From: Ectocarpus siliculosus
Lineage: Eukaryota; Sar; Phaeophyceae; Ectocarpales; Ectocarpaceae
Direction: 5' to 3'
NCBI GenBank assembly: GCA_000310025.1
Contig: FN649742.1
Location: forward strand, 2,581,147-2,614,136
Length of the DNA: 32,990 nt
Both the position numbers and the translations under genes were made by a program. Under the pieces are notes generated by a model. It saw only the letters and a program-made list of their open reading frames with translations, searched no databases and was not told where the DNA came from. Positions 20,814 through 29,591 of the stretch are shown here, in pieces. The number at the start of each line of letters is the position of its first letter. The stretch's first letter is position 1.

Positions 20814-21212
20814 CCGTGTGATGACATTTTCGGGGGGACAAAAGTTATCACACGGGTGTGGTATTCTGTAGGGGGTGTGATATCTTATGTCACCCGTGTG
20901 ATAAAGTGTACTCACAGAGTCTCACCAACAGGGGGTGTGATAACAAGTGGGTGTGATACCGTCGCCCGTGTGATGAAGCGCGCTCACAGGACCCGGCTTA
21001 CAGGGGGTGTGATAACTTCGCCCGTGTGATGATACGCGCTCACAGGACCCGGCCTGACGGGGGTGTGATAATGTCGCCCGTGTGGTTGCAGTGCGCCCAC
21101 AAGACCCTACCTACGGGGGTGTGATAATAATGTCGCTCGAGTAATGCGGTGCGCTTACAGGAGGCACCCACGTACAAAGGGCGTCAAGGGGTGTAAAACA
21201 GGTGTGATAGCT
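20808..21212. repeat. Subterminal repeat array of the pogo-like element
   Basis: At least five units of about 56-70 bp, starting near 20872, 20929, 20999, 21055 and 21111. Each begins GGGGGTGTGATA and contains CGCCCGTGTGATGA and GCTCACAGGACCC variants. Palindromic CACACCCGTGTG / CACACGGGTGTG cores sit nearest the terminus. Subterminal arrays of this sort commonly serve as transposase binding sites; that role is inferred here. Confidence 0.8.
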
Positions 21213-21554
21213 AGGATGGCTCACACCACTCCATCACGTACATGCTTTCCCACGTGCATTTTCGCAGTATCCTTTGGAAATTCTTCGCATAGGTACACAA
21301 CGAAGACGTAGAACCGATACCTCATAGCGGTTGTGCCGGTGTTGTGTGCGACAAAACGACAGCACACAGGTACCTGGACGACGCAACCACTTGCAAGACT
21401 TGCATCCAACACTCAAGCTGGAACCACATAGGACGCAAGCAAGTGCCAGCTACATATCAACCAAAGCTAGAAACCAAGAGGACAAGCGACTAACGAAACA
21501 TATGAAACCCAGGACAAATTGGCTCGAATAGCAGCTTTGGTTGACTTGACCATG

Positions 21555-21573
21555 GCATGCAACTACGGTAGGT
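21555..21573. repeat. Internal near-copy of the element's terminus
   Basis: TGCAACTACGGTA resembles the right tip TGCAACCTACGG-TA with one base missing, in the same orientation as the right end. It may mark an older internal end or be chance. Confidence 0.4.
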
Positions 21574-21592
21574 AGATACCAGACAAGACACC

Positions 21593-22528
21593 TCAGTCTA
21601 TGTAAACAACGTCCGCCCCCGGCAAGTCTGCCATGACCTCAACCTCCGAGTCATCGTTGCCTTCGCCATCTCCCGAGCTGTCATCGTCGTCGATTTCCAA
21701 CACCTCCAACAAGTCGGCCATCGTCTCCCCCTCCTCCGATGGGCCAGCCTCCTCCACGCCGGCAGCGGCCGCGTCGCCGTCTGCACGAAGTGGTTTCCCT
21801 TGGGCGTCGGAGTTGAGCTCCTTGTTGGCCCACGCCTCGTCCTCAGATCCATCGAAGGCAAGGGTCATGCCAGCCTTCCTCCAGCTCGAACGGATGCTCT
21901 CAGGGTCCACTTCATCCCACGCTTTCTTCACCCACTGCGCGAGCAATCCCCTCGATGGGGGATCCGGGTAGCCGCGGTCGTTGCGCACGGCGTCGGTGGA
22001 GGCCATGTGGTCATCGTAGAGCCTGGACATGTTGGACTTGAACAGCTTGTTGATAAGTCCATCGCAAGGCTGGATCTTGGGCGTTAGGCCTCCGGGGACA
22101 AAAAACAGTGTCGTGTTGGACTTGTCCATCGCTTCCTTGCACAAGGCTGTCTTGTGCACGGTGTAATCGTCCCACGATAGCAGCGTGTCCGGCTGACGGT
22201 AGTTGCCCAGGACCCCCTCGCGACCCGGGCGCCGGTTCCACACTTGGGGGAGCCAAACATCCCTGAAGACGCGCTGCGTGTGCCACGCCTTGTCGTCCAC
22301 GGCGTACACAACGCTCTGAGGGTATACTATCCCCTTCTTGTCCTTGCCCACCTTGAACTCTCGTTCGATGCTGTTGGCAGCGGGGGTTTTGCCCGGCGCC
22401 GTAGGCTTACCCTTGAAGATGAGCAGCGGCGGGAGTTTGCCGCCCTTCATGTTTGCTGCAAGCACGGCAGTGATCCGCAACTTTTCCTTTCCACCGGTTT
22501 TGATGGCCACCTCTTTCTGACCGGTGTG
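21593..22528 (-). CDS. Pogo-like transposase exon 3: DDE catalytic domain and acidic tail
   Basis: 312 codons including the stop at 21593. The acceptor TTCGCAG|CAC (phase 0) matches the donor of exon 2. It continues the DDE_1 fold: L-P-P-L-L-I-F-K-G, the second catalytic Asp in L-L-S-W-D-D-Y-T-V-H-K, and the third Asp in T-P-K-I-Q-P-C-D-G-L-I-N-K (equivalent to the family's Q-P-L-D). With exon 2 this gives a D-D-D triad, as in pogo/Tigger enzymes. The last ~60 residues are Glu/Asp/Ser-rich. This exon has no internal break. Confidence 0.88.
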   Translation of the reverse strand, partial: HTGQKEVAIKTGGKEKLRITAVLAANMKGGKLPPLLIFKGKPTAPGKTPAANSIEREFKVGKDKKGIVYPQSVVYAVDDKAWHTQRVFRDVWLPQVWNRRPGREGVLGNYRQPDTLLSWDDYTVHKTALCKEAMDKSNTTLFFVPGGLTPKIQPCDGLINKLFKSNMSRLYDDHMASTDAVRNDRGYPDPPSRGLLAQWVKKAWDEVDPESIRSSWRKAGMTLAFDGSEDEAWANKELNSDAQGKPLRADGDAAAAGVEEAGPSEEGETMADLLEVLEIDDDDSSGDGEGNDDSEVEVMADLPGADVVYID

Positions 22529-22842
22529 CTGCGAACGACAAAAATAAAAAGCAAAAAGCAATAGAGAAAGCAGAGGCGACGAAAAAAGTCGATTTTGTAG
22601 ATGAGAATGACAGCTCTTCACGCACAAAGTAACGTATGGGTTTTGCAGTACAGCGATGATGGATGCGAATGGTAAGAAACTTCTAACCCGGCATAAGCAC
22701 AATACCAACGTCGTCTAGCCTTACTGGCTGGACACTGAGTAGGTACGGCAAGAAATATTGCATCACAATGCCCACTGTTTGCACGGAATGCCAAGAAACG
22801 ACCAGACAGGCACATGACTCGAAGCAACACTATTGAACTCAC
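22529..22842 (-). other. Intron 2 of the pogo-like transposase
   Basis: 314 bp, phase 0, GT-AG, with a pyrimidine-rich end before the acceptor. It splits the DDE domain between the first and second catalytic Asp. Confidence 0.8.
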
Positions 22843-23784
22843 CGCCACGGTCGACGTGCCAGCGGGCTCCATCCACACAGCAGTTTCATCCATGCTGTAG
22901 CTCTTCTCCTCCTTGAACAACAGAGGTGGCTTCGAAGGCGCACTGCTCGTTGCCCCCCCATGCTCCGTCCTCCCCCACCGTCGATTCCTCCGTGACGAAG
23001 CGCCCTCCATTCCTTGACGGCTTTCATGGCAATCGCAGGCCACCCGGAAGGGAGTTTCTGGCCTTGCCTGGTAACCGCCCGGAATGACAACCGGTTCTTC
23101 CTAAGGAACCTCCTGCACCAGTGAGTCTGCTTGTTGCGGTACTTTCTACTGCCCTCCAGGTCGTTCGCTGCAGGCCTCGGGCCGAACCAAAGCGAGTTGA
23201 GCGATACCGCCTTGTTCTTGATCATCCTTGTAGAGACGCGGGCAGAGATGGCTTCCGAACAAACATCGTTGATCCAGTCGAGAAGTTCGAGCTCGGCCTC
23301 AGCGTTTGACCTAACCCTCCCCGTGTTGAACGACTTCACGCTCCGGGCTTTTTTCTTGCGTTTGGCCCCGAGCTGGTCTGCCTGTTCCAGCTGCTTCTCG
23401 TACTTTGTTCTGTCTTTTATCCACGCAGAGAGTGTGATCTTCTCGGGAATCCCAAGCACTCGTTGCGCATACGACACACCGATGGTTCCATTAGGCCCCT
23501 GCGCCCCCGGGCTTTGCATGGTCGCGTACTTAATGGCGTTTACTTTGAATTCCAAATCGTACCGCTTGCGTTTCTGGCCACCACCAAACTTAATGGGGAA
23601 GTTTGGTGGCTCCAATTCCAGCGGCTCTCTTTTCCTCTTGCCCTTGCCCTTGCCCTCGGCCGGCGTGCCGTCGAGACGCCCACCGAAACCATCTGTCCAC
23701 TCCTCTGACTCTCCAGGAAACATGGGGTCGCCGACGGGCGCCGCTGCGGCTGCTGTCGTCGGTGCTTCAGGCAGGTGCACGTTC
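22843..23784 (-). CDS. Pogo-like transposase exon 2: CENP-B/Tc5-type HTH domains and first catalytic Asp (frame interrupted)
   Basis: Acceptor TTTTCAG|G, donor GCG|GTGAGT (phase 0). In order: a linker with a Lys/Arg tract that could be a nuclear signal ([10 protein letters not shown]); a CENP-B-N-type helix-turn-helix ([12 protein letters not shown]); a Tc5/CENP-B second HTH ([14 protein letters not shown]); then the start of the DDE_1 catalytic domain with D-E-T-A-V-W. The HTH part and the D-E-T-A-V part are in different frames. Both frames are open between 22843 and 23043. A 7-base C run on the plus strand (22953-22959) is the likeliest slip point. It could be a real inactivating indel or a sequencing error. 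Confidence 0.82.
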
Positions 23785-24378
23785 CTGAAAAGCGCATGAG
23801 TTCGAGGAAGCAACAAAACATGTAGCATACGTGTCGTTAAGTGCAGTATCTGTAACAATGCGCTCGCTCCAACGACCATCAGGCAAACGTACCAAAAATA
23901 CGATGGCTAGCGGATAGCTCTGACAACGGCCACCAGGTTGAGAGTCATGGCGTCCACGCTTGCAAGGTACAGAGGGTGAGCAGCTGACGGCACCTACTTC
24001 GTATCTCACACAAACAGGCACGGACTGCTGTCGAGGTTATGTTTACATATTTGCACGTGTTGGGTACGGGTTTCGCAGTCTTCCTACCGAAACATCACAA
24101 ACACAAAAAACGGTATGCGGAAACGTGTCGTGTGTGTGAAAAAAACAATCCAGTAAACATTTCGCCCACACCAGAATATATGAACTACATGTAAATGTAG
24201 TGTGTACATGCCAATGTACAGTGAGGCGAGCGCGACGACACGACGTCAAAATCACATTATTTTTTCGATCTGGTTATCGATCAGGTAATCAGGCGTGGCA
24301 TGTTCTTTGGTTTGCTTGAGCCATGAGAATCCTCACAAACACCCATGTGCTGCAAACTGCAAGACGCTCTGCGCACAC
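23785..24378 (-). other. Intron 1 of the pogo-like transposase
   Basis: 594 bp, phase 2, GT-AG. It separates the EsV-1-7-type exon from the DNA-binding exon. No other feature is seen. Confidence 0.7.
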
Positions 24379-24896
24379 CTTATTTTGATGTAGACGTCGC
24401 CAGACTTCGCATGCCTGCCGCAAAACTCCGGCATATCCTTCCCTGGCTCTGCCCACAAGGGCTTGTTGGTGCACGATGGTTCTCCGCAGCGCGGTGCTGC
24501 TGCAGGGTTCTCAGCAGTAGCCGCGCTCAGGGTGTTGGTGGTTGGCGGGCGAGCTGCCTTTTCGGGTGTGGGTGTGGGTGTGGGTGCTGCGGGATTCTCA
24601 GCAGGAGGTTCTGCTTCGCAGGTTTCAGCGGCACCCGCGGTGGCAGGCGCAGCCGGTGCTGTGGGAGTCTCAGTAGCAGTAGATTCTATTGAGCGGGCCT
24701 CAGCAGTACGTGCGGTGTCATGTGCGGCTGCTGAGGGAGTCGTCCGAGCAGCCCCACGTTCCCCCGGGGCGGGTGGAAAGAAGGACGCTATGGAGCGTGG
24801 GGCCGCCGCTGGAGTCTTACCCACTGCAGTCTGAGCCGCGGGGCTTTCAGCAGGGTTGCTAACTGCACCACCCTCTACGGCATTGTTGGCCTCCAT
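24379..24896 (-). CDS. Pogo-like transposase exon 1: Ala/Pro/Thr-rich region and EsV-1-7-type Cys/His motif
   Basis: 518 bp from ATG at 24896 to donor ATAAG|GTGTGC (phase 2). Residues 1-130 are Ala/Pro/Thr/Glu-rich and probably disordered. Cys137, Cys142, Cys159 and His162 form C-x4-C-x16-C-x2-H, followed by 12 residues before the exon 2 sequence proper. That spacing is the published signature of the EsV-1-7 repeat, as in the IMMEDIATE UPRIGHT family of brown algae. The surrounding residues (K-P after the second Cys, E-F-C, H-A-K-S-G) also look family-like. A single unit is present. Exon 2 begins with one base that completes an Arg codon, so the motif is predicted to be part of the transposase, perhaps as a zinc-binding DNA- or protein-contact module. 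The fusion is inferred from splice phase; a separate short gene is the alternative. Confidence 0.75.
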
Positions 24897-25114
24897 GGCT
24901 CTTGCGAGCAGGTGGTGTGGTCGTGATCTCTGTCCTCACGTTGTCACACCGTGTGATAAGCGGTGGCTCCGTCAATAATATGCGGCCCAACTTCAGGGGG
25001 TGTGGTATCTTATGTCACCGTGTGATAAAATGACGTTTTTTGGGGGGCTGAAAAAAATAGCACACGGGTGTGGTATTGTGTACGTTTTCTGAGGGTGTGT
25101 GGTATCTAATGAAA
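24897..25114. promoter_or_regulatory. 5' region of the pogo-like transposase with subterminal repeats
   Basis: Only 243 bp separate the proposed ATG from the element's right tip, so the transposase promoter must lie here or outside the element. It holds several copies of the GTGTGATA / GGTGTGGTATC motifs seen in the left array, including CACCGTGTGATAA twice and CACACGGGTGTGG. Transposase binding here could couple transposition and self-repression; that is inference. Confidence 0.45.
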
Positions 25115-25139
25115 GTGTGATATCTTATGCAACCTACGG
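25115..25139 (-). repeat. Pogo-like element, right terminal inverted repeat
   Basis: Ends GCAACCTACGG immediately before TA at 25140-25141. It is the reverse complement of the left end. Confidence 0.88.
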
Positions 25140-25796
25140 TATGCACCTCTTCGAACCCACGACGACTCCAGTCCCTGCGGGACCAATACTTGGCCGAAAT
25201 CAAATTTTGGGCATTCAACTCCAACTATTTTGTTACAGACGCATATCGTATGAGGCCCTTTACTCTTCAGGCCGTAGGGTGGATGAGAGCGACATTGCTG
25301 TCTGCTGTCGGTGCCCGTTGTCGCATACGCTTTGAATCCCGTCATTATTTTCGACTTTCTTGCTGAGTTTACGTCCCATATGCTGCTGCATCCGTTGGTT
25401 CGACCCACCAACCGGGGTAACAAAGTGGGTGAGGTATCTACTGGTCTACCAATACGCCCTCGTTGGTACATCTGTAGGTGTAGATAGCGCAAAAAACGCA
25501 CACATTCAATTTTGGCATCCGCATTCAGCGCTATTCGGCCCCCTTCCAGGGACCTTGATTTTCCCGCTGGCGCTGACGTCTGTTCACTGGTCAACCGGTT
25601 TGCACGGTCGATCCTAATAACAAGACACACACACGCCGAGGTCGCAGAGGAAAGGTAACGGCAGGGATTTGTTCTTTCTCCGCCTTTTCTCCTGCGGTGC
25701 TTGCCAAAGACTTCATGCGCGCGAAAGGTTCTCAGCGTTCCCTTTACTCCGTGCTTGTTTTGTTTACTCGTGACTATAAAATATGCGCTCCTGTGC

Positions 25797-25860
25797 AGCA
25801 CTCCGGAGAGGTTCGAACCCATAACCCTTGCGGCAGTCAGAGGCTACCAAGTTGAGGGGG
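25797..25860 (-). repeat. tRNA-like (SINE-like) sequence
   Basis: The minus strand reads a D-arm-like TTGGTAG, then a B-box-like GGGTTCGAACC, as in a tRNA-derived short element. Related B-box-like sequences lie nearby on the same strand at 25397-25407 (GGGTCGAACC) and 26041-26050 (GGGTTCAAG), each with tRNA-like sequence 5' of it. Stems are too imperfect for a functional tRNA, and no tail or target duplication was found. Confidence 0.35.
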
Positions 25861-27300
25861 TGCTGAAAGCCGATGTTCGTTGACTACTGTACTTCTTTCG
25901 AACTGACCTGACCAACCAACAGGGCAGGCACCCAGGAAAAATATATATGTACTCCTACACGGGATACTGTACGTTGATGTAGTCTGCAAATATATGTGCC
26001 CGACAGGTCTCTTCGTTGTCTCGCGGACCAGCGGTTGGGACTTGAACCCACCAACGTAATCATGCAGTCTAGTTGTACCTGCACACGCCTTCCTCTCGGA
26101 CCAAGACGAGGCAGACGACCCCGTCCGTGGGTATGATCATACTGAATAGGGGTTAAGTCGCCGGAGTTGACCCGTCCAAGTCATTCCCACACGCAACACA
26201 CAAAATACATGCGTGGGTGGTCCTGAGATTGGGTTGAAGGCAGCATGGTTTGACACGTCGACTCAAGAGATGCACGTGTGTTGTGCGGAAGGAGTGAGAG
26301 CGTACCATCCTACCTACAACAAAGGGGGTTTAAGGAGTCGTCCGTCCAGTCGTCTGGCCAATGCTCCAGCGAGCAGGAGTCGCCGTAGCCCAACAGCAGT
26401 GGTGTCCACGCTGAAGCACCCTACGTTTTCGAAGGGTCTGGACACGGGAGATTTGCAGAGATTTGCCGCGGGTGCGGTGGTACCCAATAAAATCCCGTAG
26501 CAGAAGCCGGTGGTGCGTACTCTTTGGCAGCTGGGAGTGGTCACGGCGCGGGGCCCATCCGTACAGCAGAGCCCCCATCTCTTCCGCTGTTCAGAAGCCG
26601 GGCGTGTAGTGTCTCCACACGGTGCTGCTTGCCTGTCGAAGAGCTCCCGGGAGTACTTGCGGATACACGCCTGCGGATACACGCCCACTCCGGTGGTTGA
26701 TCTCCCGCGTGAGCTCACGATCTTCTCTGATTCGCCCACCCAGGTATCGGGCACTCCGCTGTCTGGGCGTGCTTCTGTCCCGCTGCTGCTTCGATCACCG
26801 GTGGTGCCTGAGGTGGTGGCGGTGGCGCACCTTTCTCCTCCGGTGCCCGCATCAGGAGAGTCTCTCTGTCTTGTTCTCGGACACTGCTTGTCGTTTCCGA
26901 CCGAAGGCTCCAAACACTTGCACCACGGTAGTCATCACCCTCCCCAGCCCTTTAGACGATCTCGATACGAAGCCAGCGCCATCGGCGTACAACGTAAGGG
27001 GGCGGCCATCCTCATGGCCATGCTGTTTTGAGCAGTCAGGCAAACAGATCGAAGCGGTGGCCTTTTTAACGCCTCACCCGCCGACAGAGGACGAAGAGAA
27101 CCAAGCGTTCTTGGGATCGGCCCGACACTCCCGTACACCGGATCCCGTCTTATTTTCCACGACTCGTCTCTGTTGTTGCTGTCGACTCGTCGTCTGCAAA
27201 TGAGAGAAAATCGACAACAGCGGTACAAACCATCTCTGCAGAGGCTGGACATCACCCGTTGGTCTCGCCATGCCCTCACGATAGGCCGCTCGCTCCCCCG

Positions 27301-27530
27301 CTCTCTCTTTCTTTTACCCTTCTCTCTCTCTCTCTGCGCCTATTTGCTTGTCTGTCTCTTGTTTGTCTGTGTGTCACTCTCCCTATCCCTCTCTCTCCCC
27401 TCCCCTCTCTCTCTCTATGTCTATCTCTCCCTCTCTCTGCTTCCCTCTGCCTGTTTGTCTCTGTCTCTCTATCTTATATCTATTTCTCTCTCTTACCGTC
27501 TCTCTCTCTCTCTCTCTGGCTCTCCCTGAT
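27301..27530 (+). repeat. CT-rich simple repeat
   Basis: Long CTCTCTC and CCCTCTCT-type stretch just upstream of the acceptor at 27545. It can act as an extended polypyrimidine tract. Confidence 0.8.
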
Positions 27531-27545
27531 TCGTCGACCACACAG

Positions 27546-27683
27546 GTACCGCTTAGAGGACCCCCTCGTTGGAGACAAGGTGGAGGTCTCGTGGGAGGGC
27601 CGCTTCCGTCTCGAGTCCTTGGACGTGTTCGTTGGAAGGAGCTGGTGGGAGGCGACCGTGGTGCAGAAGATGGACGGCTTCAA
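27546..27683 (+). CDS. Tudor-like / chromo-barrel protein, exon A
   Basis: Exon of a probable chromatin-reader protein. The acceptor CACACAG|G and the donor TTCAA|GTGTGTG leave two bases of a codon. It encodes V-G-D-K-V-E-V-S-W-E-G-R-F then R-S-W-W-E-A-T-V-V-Q-K, the pattern of an Agenet/Tudor-type barrel (a V-G-D-x-V-E-V start and W-W-x-A-x-V). Splicing to 28330 gives F-K-Y-K-I-H-Y, running directly into a chromo-barrel. Upstream coding exons are required (entry phase) but not identified. Such domains bind methylated histones or DNA; the specific role is unknown. Confidence 0.7.
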
Positions 27684-27692
27684 GTGTGTGAA

Positions 27693-27696
<4 letters not shown>

Positions 27697-27765
<69 letters not shown>

Positions 27766-27768
27766 AAG
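27697..27768 (+). repeat. (GA)n microsatellite
   Basis: About 70 bp of uninterrupted GA, 13 bases after the splice donor at 27684. Confidence 0.9.
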
Positions 27769-27822
27769 AGAGAAGAACCTACCGGTTCTGTTTCCCGCGT
27801 GTCAACCCCAATGGAATAAATC

Positions 27823-27866
27823 TCGTGGTCTCGTGGTCTCGTGGTCTCGTGGTCTCGTGGTTTGCG
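27823..27866 (+). repeat. Five-copy 9-mer tandem repeat
   Basis: TCTCGTGGT repeated five times, inside the intron. Confidence 0.9.
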
Positions 27867-28329
27867 AAAAGGCAACAGGGGCAGGCAGACGGCGGTTTTG
27901 AACAGCAGCCATAAAGGTAACAAGGGAAGTTTTACGCCAGCCACCACGAGGCGAGTACAACCACGCACGTTTCCTTAAGTGCCTTGCCCGGATTATTTCT
28001 TGGTCGTTTTTGTTGGTGGTTGATTCGGTGTTCGAACGAACGGTTTTAATTGCTCTTGGAGCCTTCGCTTGTGCAGGAAAATCTCTCTCGTCTAGATTAT
28101 TTTGGCTCACCCGTTGTACCCCCTCCCCCCAGCATGCTTTGCCGTGACCCCCCCCCCCCCGTCCACACATGACGCCAGGGTAAACACTCTCACCCCCTCC
28201 CTCCCTCCATTTTTATTGCACCTGGCGCCGGTGCACCTTCTCGTTGATTTTCGTAGATATCCGATACCGCATTTTCCCCACCTGTTCGATACTTTCGTAC
28301 GCCCGGAAACGTCGAACGAAAAACAAAAG

Positions 28330-28510
28330 GTATAAAATCCACTACCCCGGTTGGGACAGCAACTGGGACGAGTGGGTCGTTCGAGACCGGCTCAGGTGGC
28401 CGGTGGACCCGTCGTACCTTTCTACCACGTTCAGGGTCCGAGAGGTGGTCGAGGTCTGGTGTACGGGCACGCATGTCAAGGGCGCTTGGCTCCAGGCGCG
28501 AGTTCGGCAG
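28330..28510 (+). CDS. Chromo-barrel (Tudor-knot) domain exon B
   Basis: 181 bp. The acceptor is AACAAAAG|G and the donor is CGGCAG|GTGCGT (phase 0). It encodes Y-K-I-H-Y-P-G-W-D-S-N-W-D-E-W-V, the diagnostic Tudor-knot/chromo-barrel motif of the MRG15/MSL3/ESA1 type (Y-x-V-H-Y-x-G-W-x-x-x-W-D-E-W-V). A second Tudor-like repeat follows (V-R-E-V-V-E-V-W-C-T-G, W-L-Q-A-R-V-R-Q-V), parallel to exon A. The MRG domain and MYST acetyltransferase that accompany some such domains are not visible here, so the subfamily is unresolved. Confidence 0.82.
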
Positions 28511-28993
28511 GTGCGTCGTTGTGGCGTGTCTGAGCGGGCTTGGCCGTGGCGGGTTGACGGAGGAACGGCTGGGAAGCGGGGGGTGGGGGTGTAGTCGTAG
28601 CCGTGCATATACCGTAGACGTTAGGTGACCCTCGCATCCCTACAAGGTCGGGACGCGGGGGGCGTTGTGGGGCACTGGTGTATTGTTCGTTCGCACGTGA
28701 AAGCAATAGAGAGTGGGGATGCTGTATGTTGTTGTAAAGCAGTCATGGAGGTCATGTGGTGGAGCACGGCGATCGCTGGAGTACCCCAACACGCTAGTAT
28801 TTTTCACGCTTTGTCCGATCAGCCCGTGGTCTTTTCGTCGCACATCATTCCACCGCCGCCCAAGACTTGGAAAGAGTGTGTGTATGCACTTGGGATCAGG
28901 CGGTACCTCGGCGCACGTCGCCGTGCGTTGGACGCCGAAGCGACCGGAAAGGACTGGTTGTTTTGATCAAATCATGCTTTCTTCCTCTCCAGT
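28511..28993 (+). other. Gap between chromo-barrel exon B and a possible last exon
   Basis: 483 bp containing the dispersed repeat copy. A short extra exon may be hidden here, because the phase does not carry from exon B to the better-looking frame at 28994. Confidence 0.4.
28586..28664 (+). repeat. Dispersed repeat copy (partner at 520-600, opposite strand)
   Basis: GGTGTAGTCGTAG-CCGTGCAT to GGGACG, matching the reverse complement of 520-600. It lies in the intron or 3' flank of the chromo-barrel gene. Confidence 0.55.
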
Positions 28994-29381
28994 ACCGGTT
29001 GGCCACCCTCAAGTGTGCTCTTCCTCCGTTCCCTCCGACGAACAGATCAAGCAAGACCAAGTCAGCCTCAAGAATGTGCTCGCGTCGTCCCCGCGCACCG
29101 TCTGGGTGCCTCGGTCGAAGGTGCGCCGGGTGTGCACGGGGGCCTCGTGCGTCAACTCCTCCTCCAGGAACGGCAGCCGGCGCCGCGGCGGCGGCCGCTC
29201 CTCGAAGCTGGACGCCTCTCGGCAAGAAGCGCTGGCGAGGGCGCTGAGGGGGCTCTCGGCCGGTGCCCGCAGGCTGCCCCGTGCTGGCCTCGCGGGACTG
29301 CGCGGGGCGGTGCGCCGAAGGGCTAGCCTTAGCAGGATGAGGCGTGGCGGCGGCGGCGGCGGCGGCGGCGGTATTGTTTAA
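28994..29381 (+). CDS. Possible C-terminal exon of the chromo-barrel gene
   Basis: Follows a good acceptor (CTTCCTCTCCAG|TA). One frame runs to a stop at 29379-29381 and encodes a polar stretch (S-D-E-Q-I-K-Q-D-Q-V-S-L-K-N-V-L), a basic Arg/Ser/Gly-rich region, and a terminal glycine run encoded by GGC repeats. It needs an entering phase different from that left by exon B, so an intermediate exon or another splice is required. The opposite strand is also open across it. Low confidence. Confidence 0.3.
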
Positions 29382-29421
29382 TGCCAGCGTTTCCGGTTCC
29401 ACTGCGTGCGCCACGGGGGGG

Positions 29422-29560
29422 GGTTTGAATGGCGCGGCCAGAGCGAAGCAGGGCGTGCAGCGGGGAGAGAGAGGCCAGGCTAAGCTCGGGCGAGGATGCG
29501 GTGTAAATCGCCACAGCGAGAGGTTTGAATGGCGCGGCCAGAGCGAAGCAGGGGGTGCAG

Positions 29561-29591
<31 letters not shown>

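Larger units (their letters stand above)
20789..25139 (-). mobile_element. Pogo/Tigger-like DNA transposon with EsV-1-7-type transposase
   Basis: A 4351-bp element. The left end 20789-20813 and right end 25115-25139 are inverted repeats sharing CCGTAGGTTGCATAAGATA then (C/T)CACAC, 24 of 25 bases. Each end abuts a TA dinucleotide (20787-20788 and 25140-25141), the target duplication of the Tc1/mariner/pogo superfamily. Inside are subterminal GGGGTGTGATA-type repeats at both ends and one three-exon minus-strand transposase. The near-identical termini suggest recent mobility, although the transposase frame is broken once. Confidence 0.88.
25142..27545. other. Intergenic, repeat-bearing
   Basis: It contains tRNA-like elements (25.38-26.10 kb), a partial match to the fold-back repeat (26236-26321) and a long pyrimidine-rich run (27301-27530). 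Overlapping frames at 26.3-27.0 kb on both strands show no domain. Upstream exons of the chromo-barrel gene may lie here but none could be recognised. Confidence 0.5.
27684..28329 (+). other. Intron of the chromo-barrel gene
   Basis: 646 bp, GT-AG. It starts with a (GA)n run (27697-27768) and includes five copies of the 9-mer TCTCGTGGT (about 27823-27866) and a C run (28149-28160). No exon is recognised inside. Confidence 0.75.

Noticed and set aside
21220-21555. Possible extra coding exon between repeat array and transposase stop
   Set aside because: Only short frames and no family motif; treated as 3' UTR or spacer.
24345-24834. Plus-strand Ala/Val/Gly-rich frames
   Set aside because: They are shadows of the Ala/Pro/Thr-rich transposase exon on the minus strand.
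26314-27031. Overlapping 173-199 codon frames on opposite strands
   Set aside because: Neither has domain, splice or codon-use support; part overlaps a dispersed repeat.
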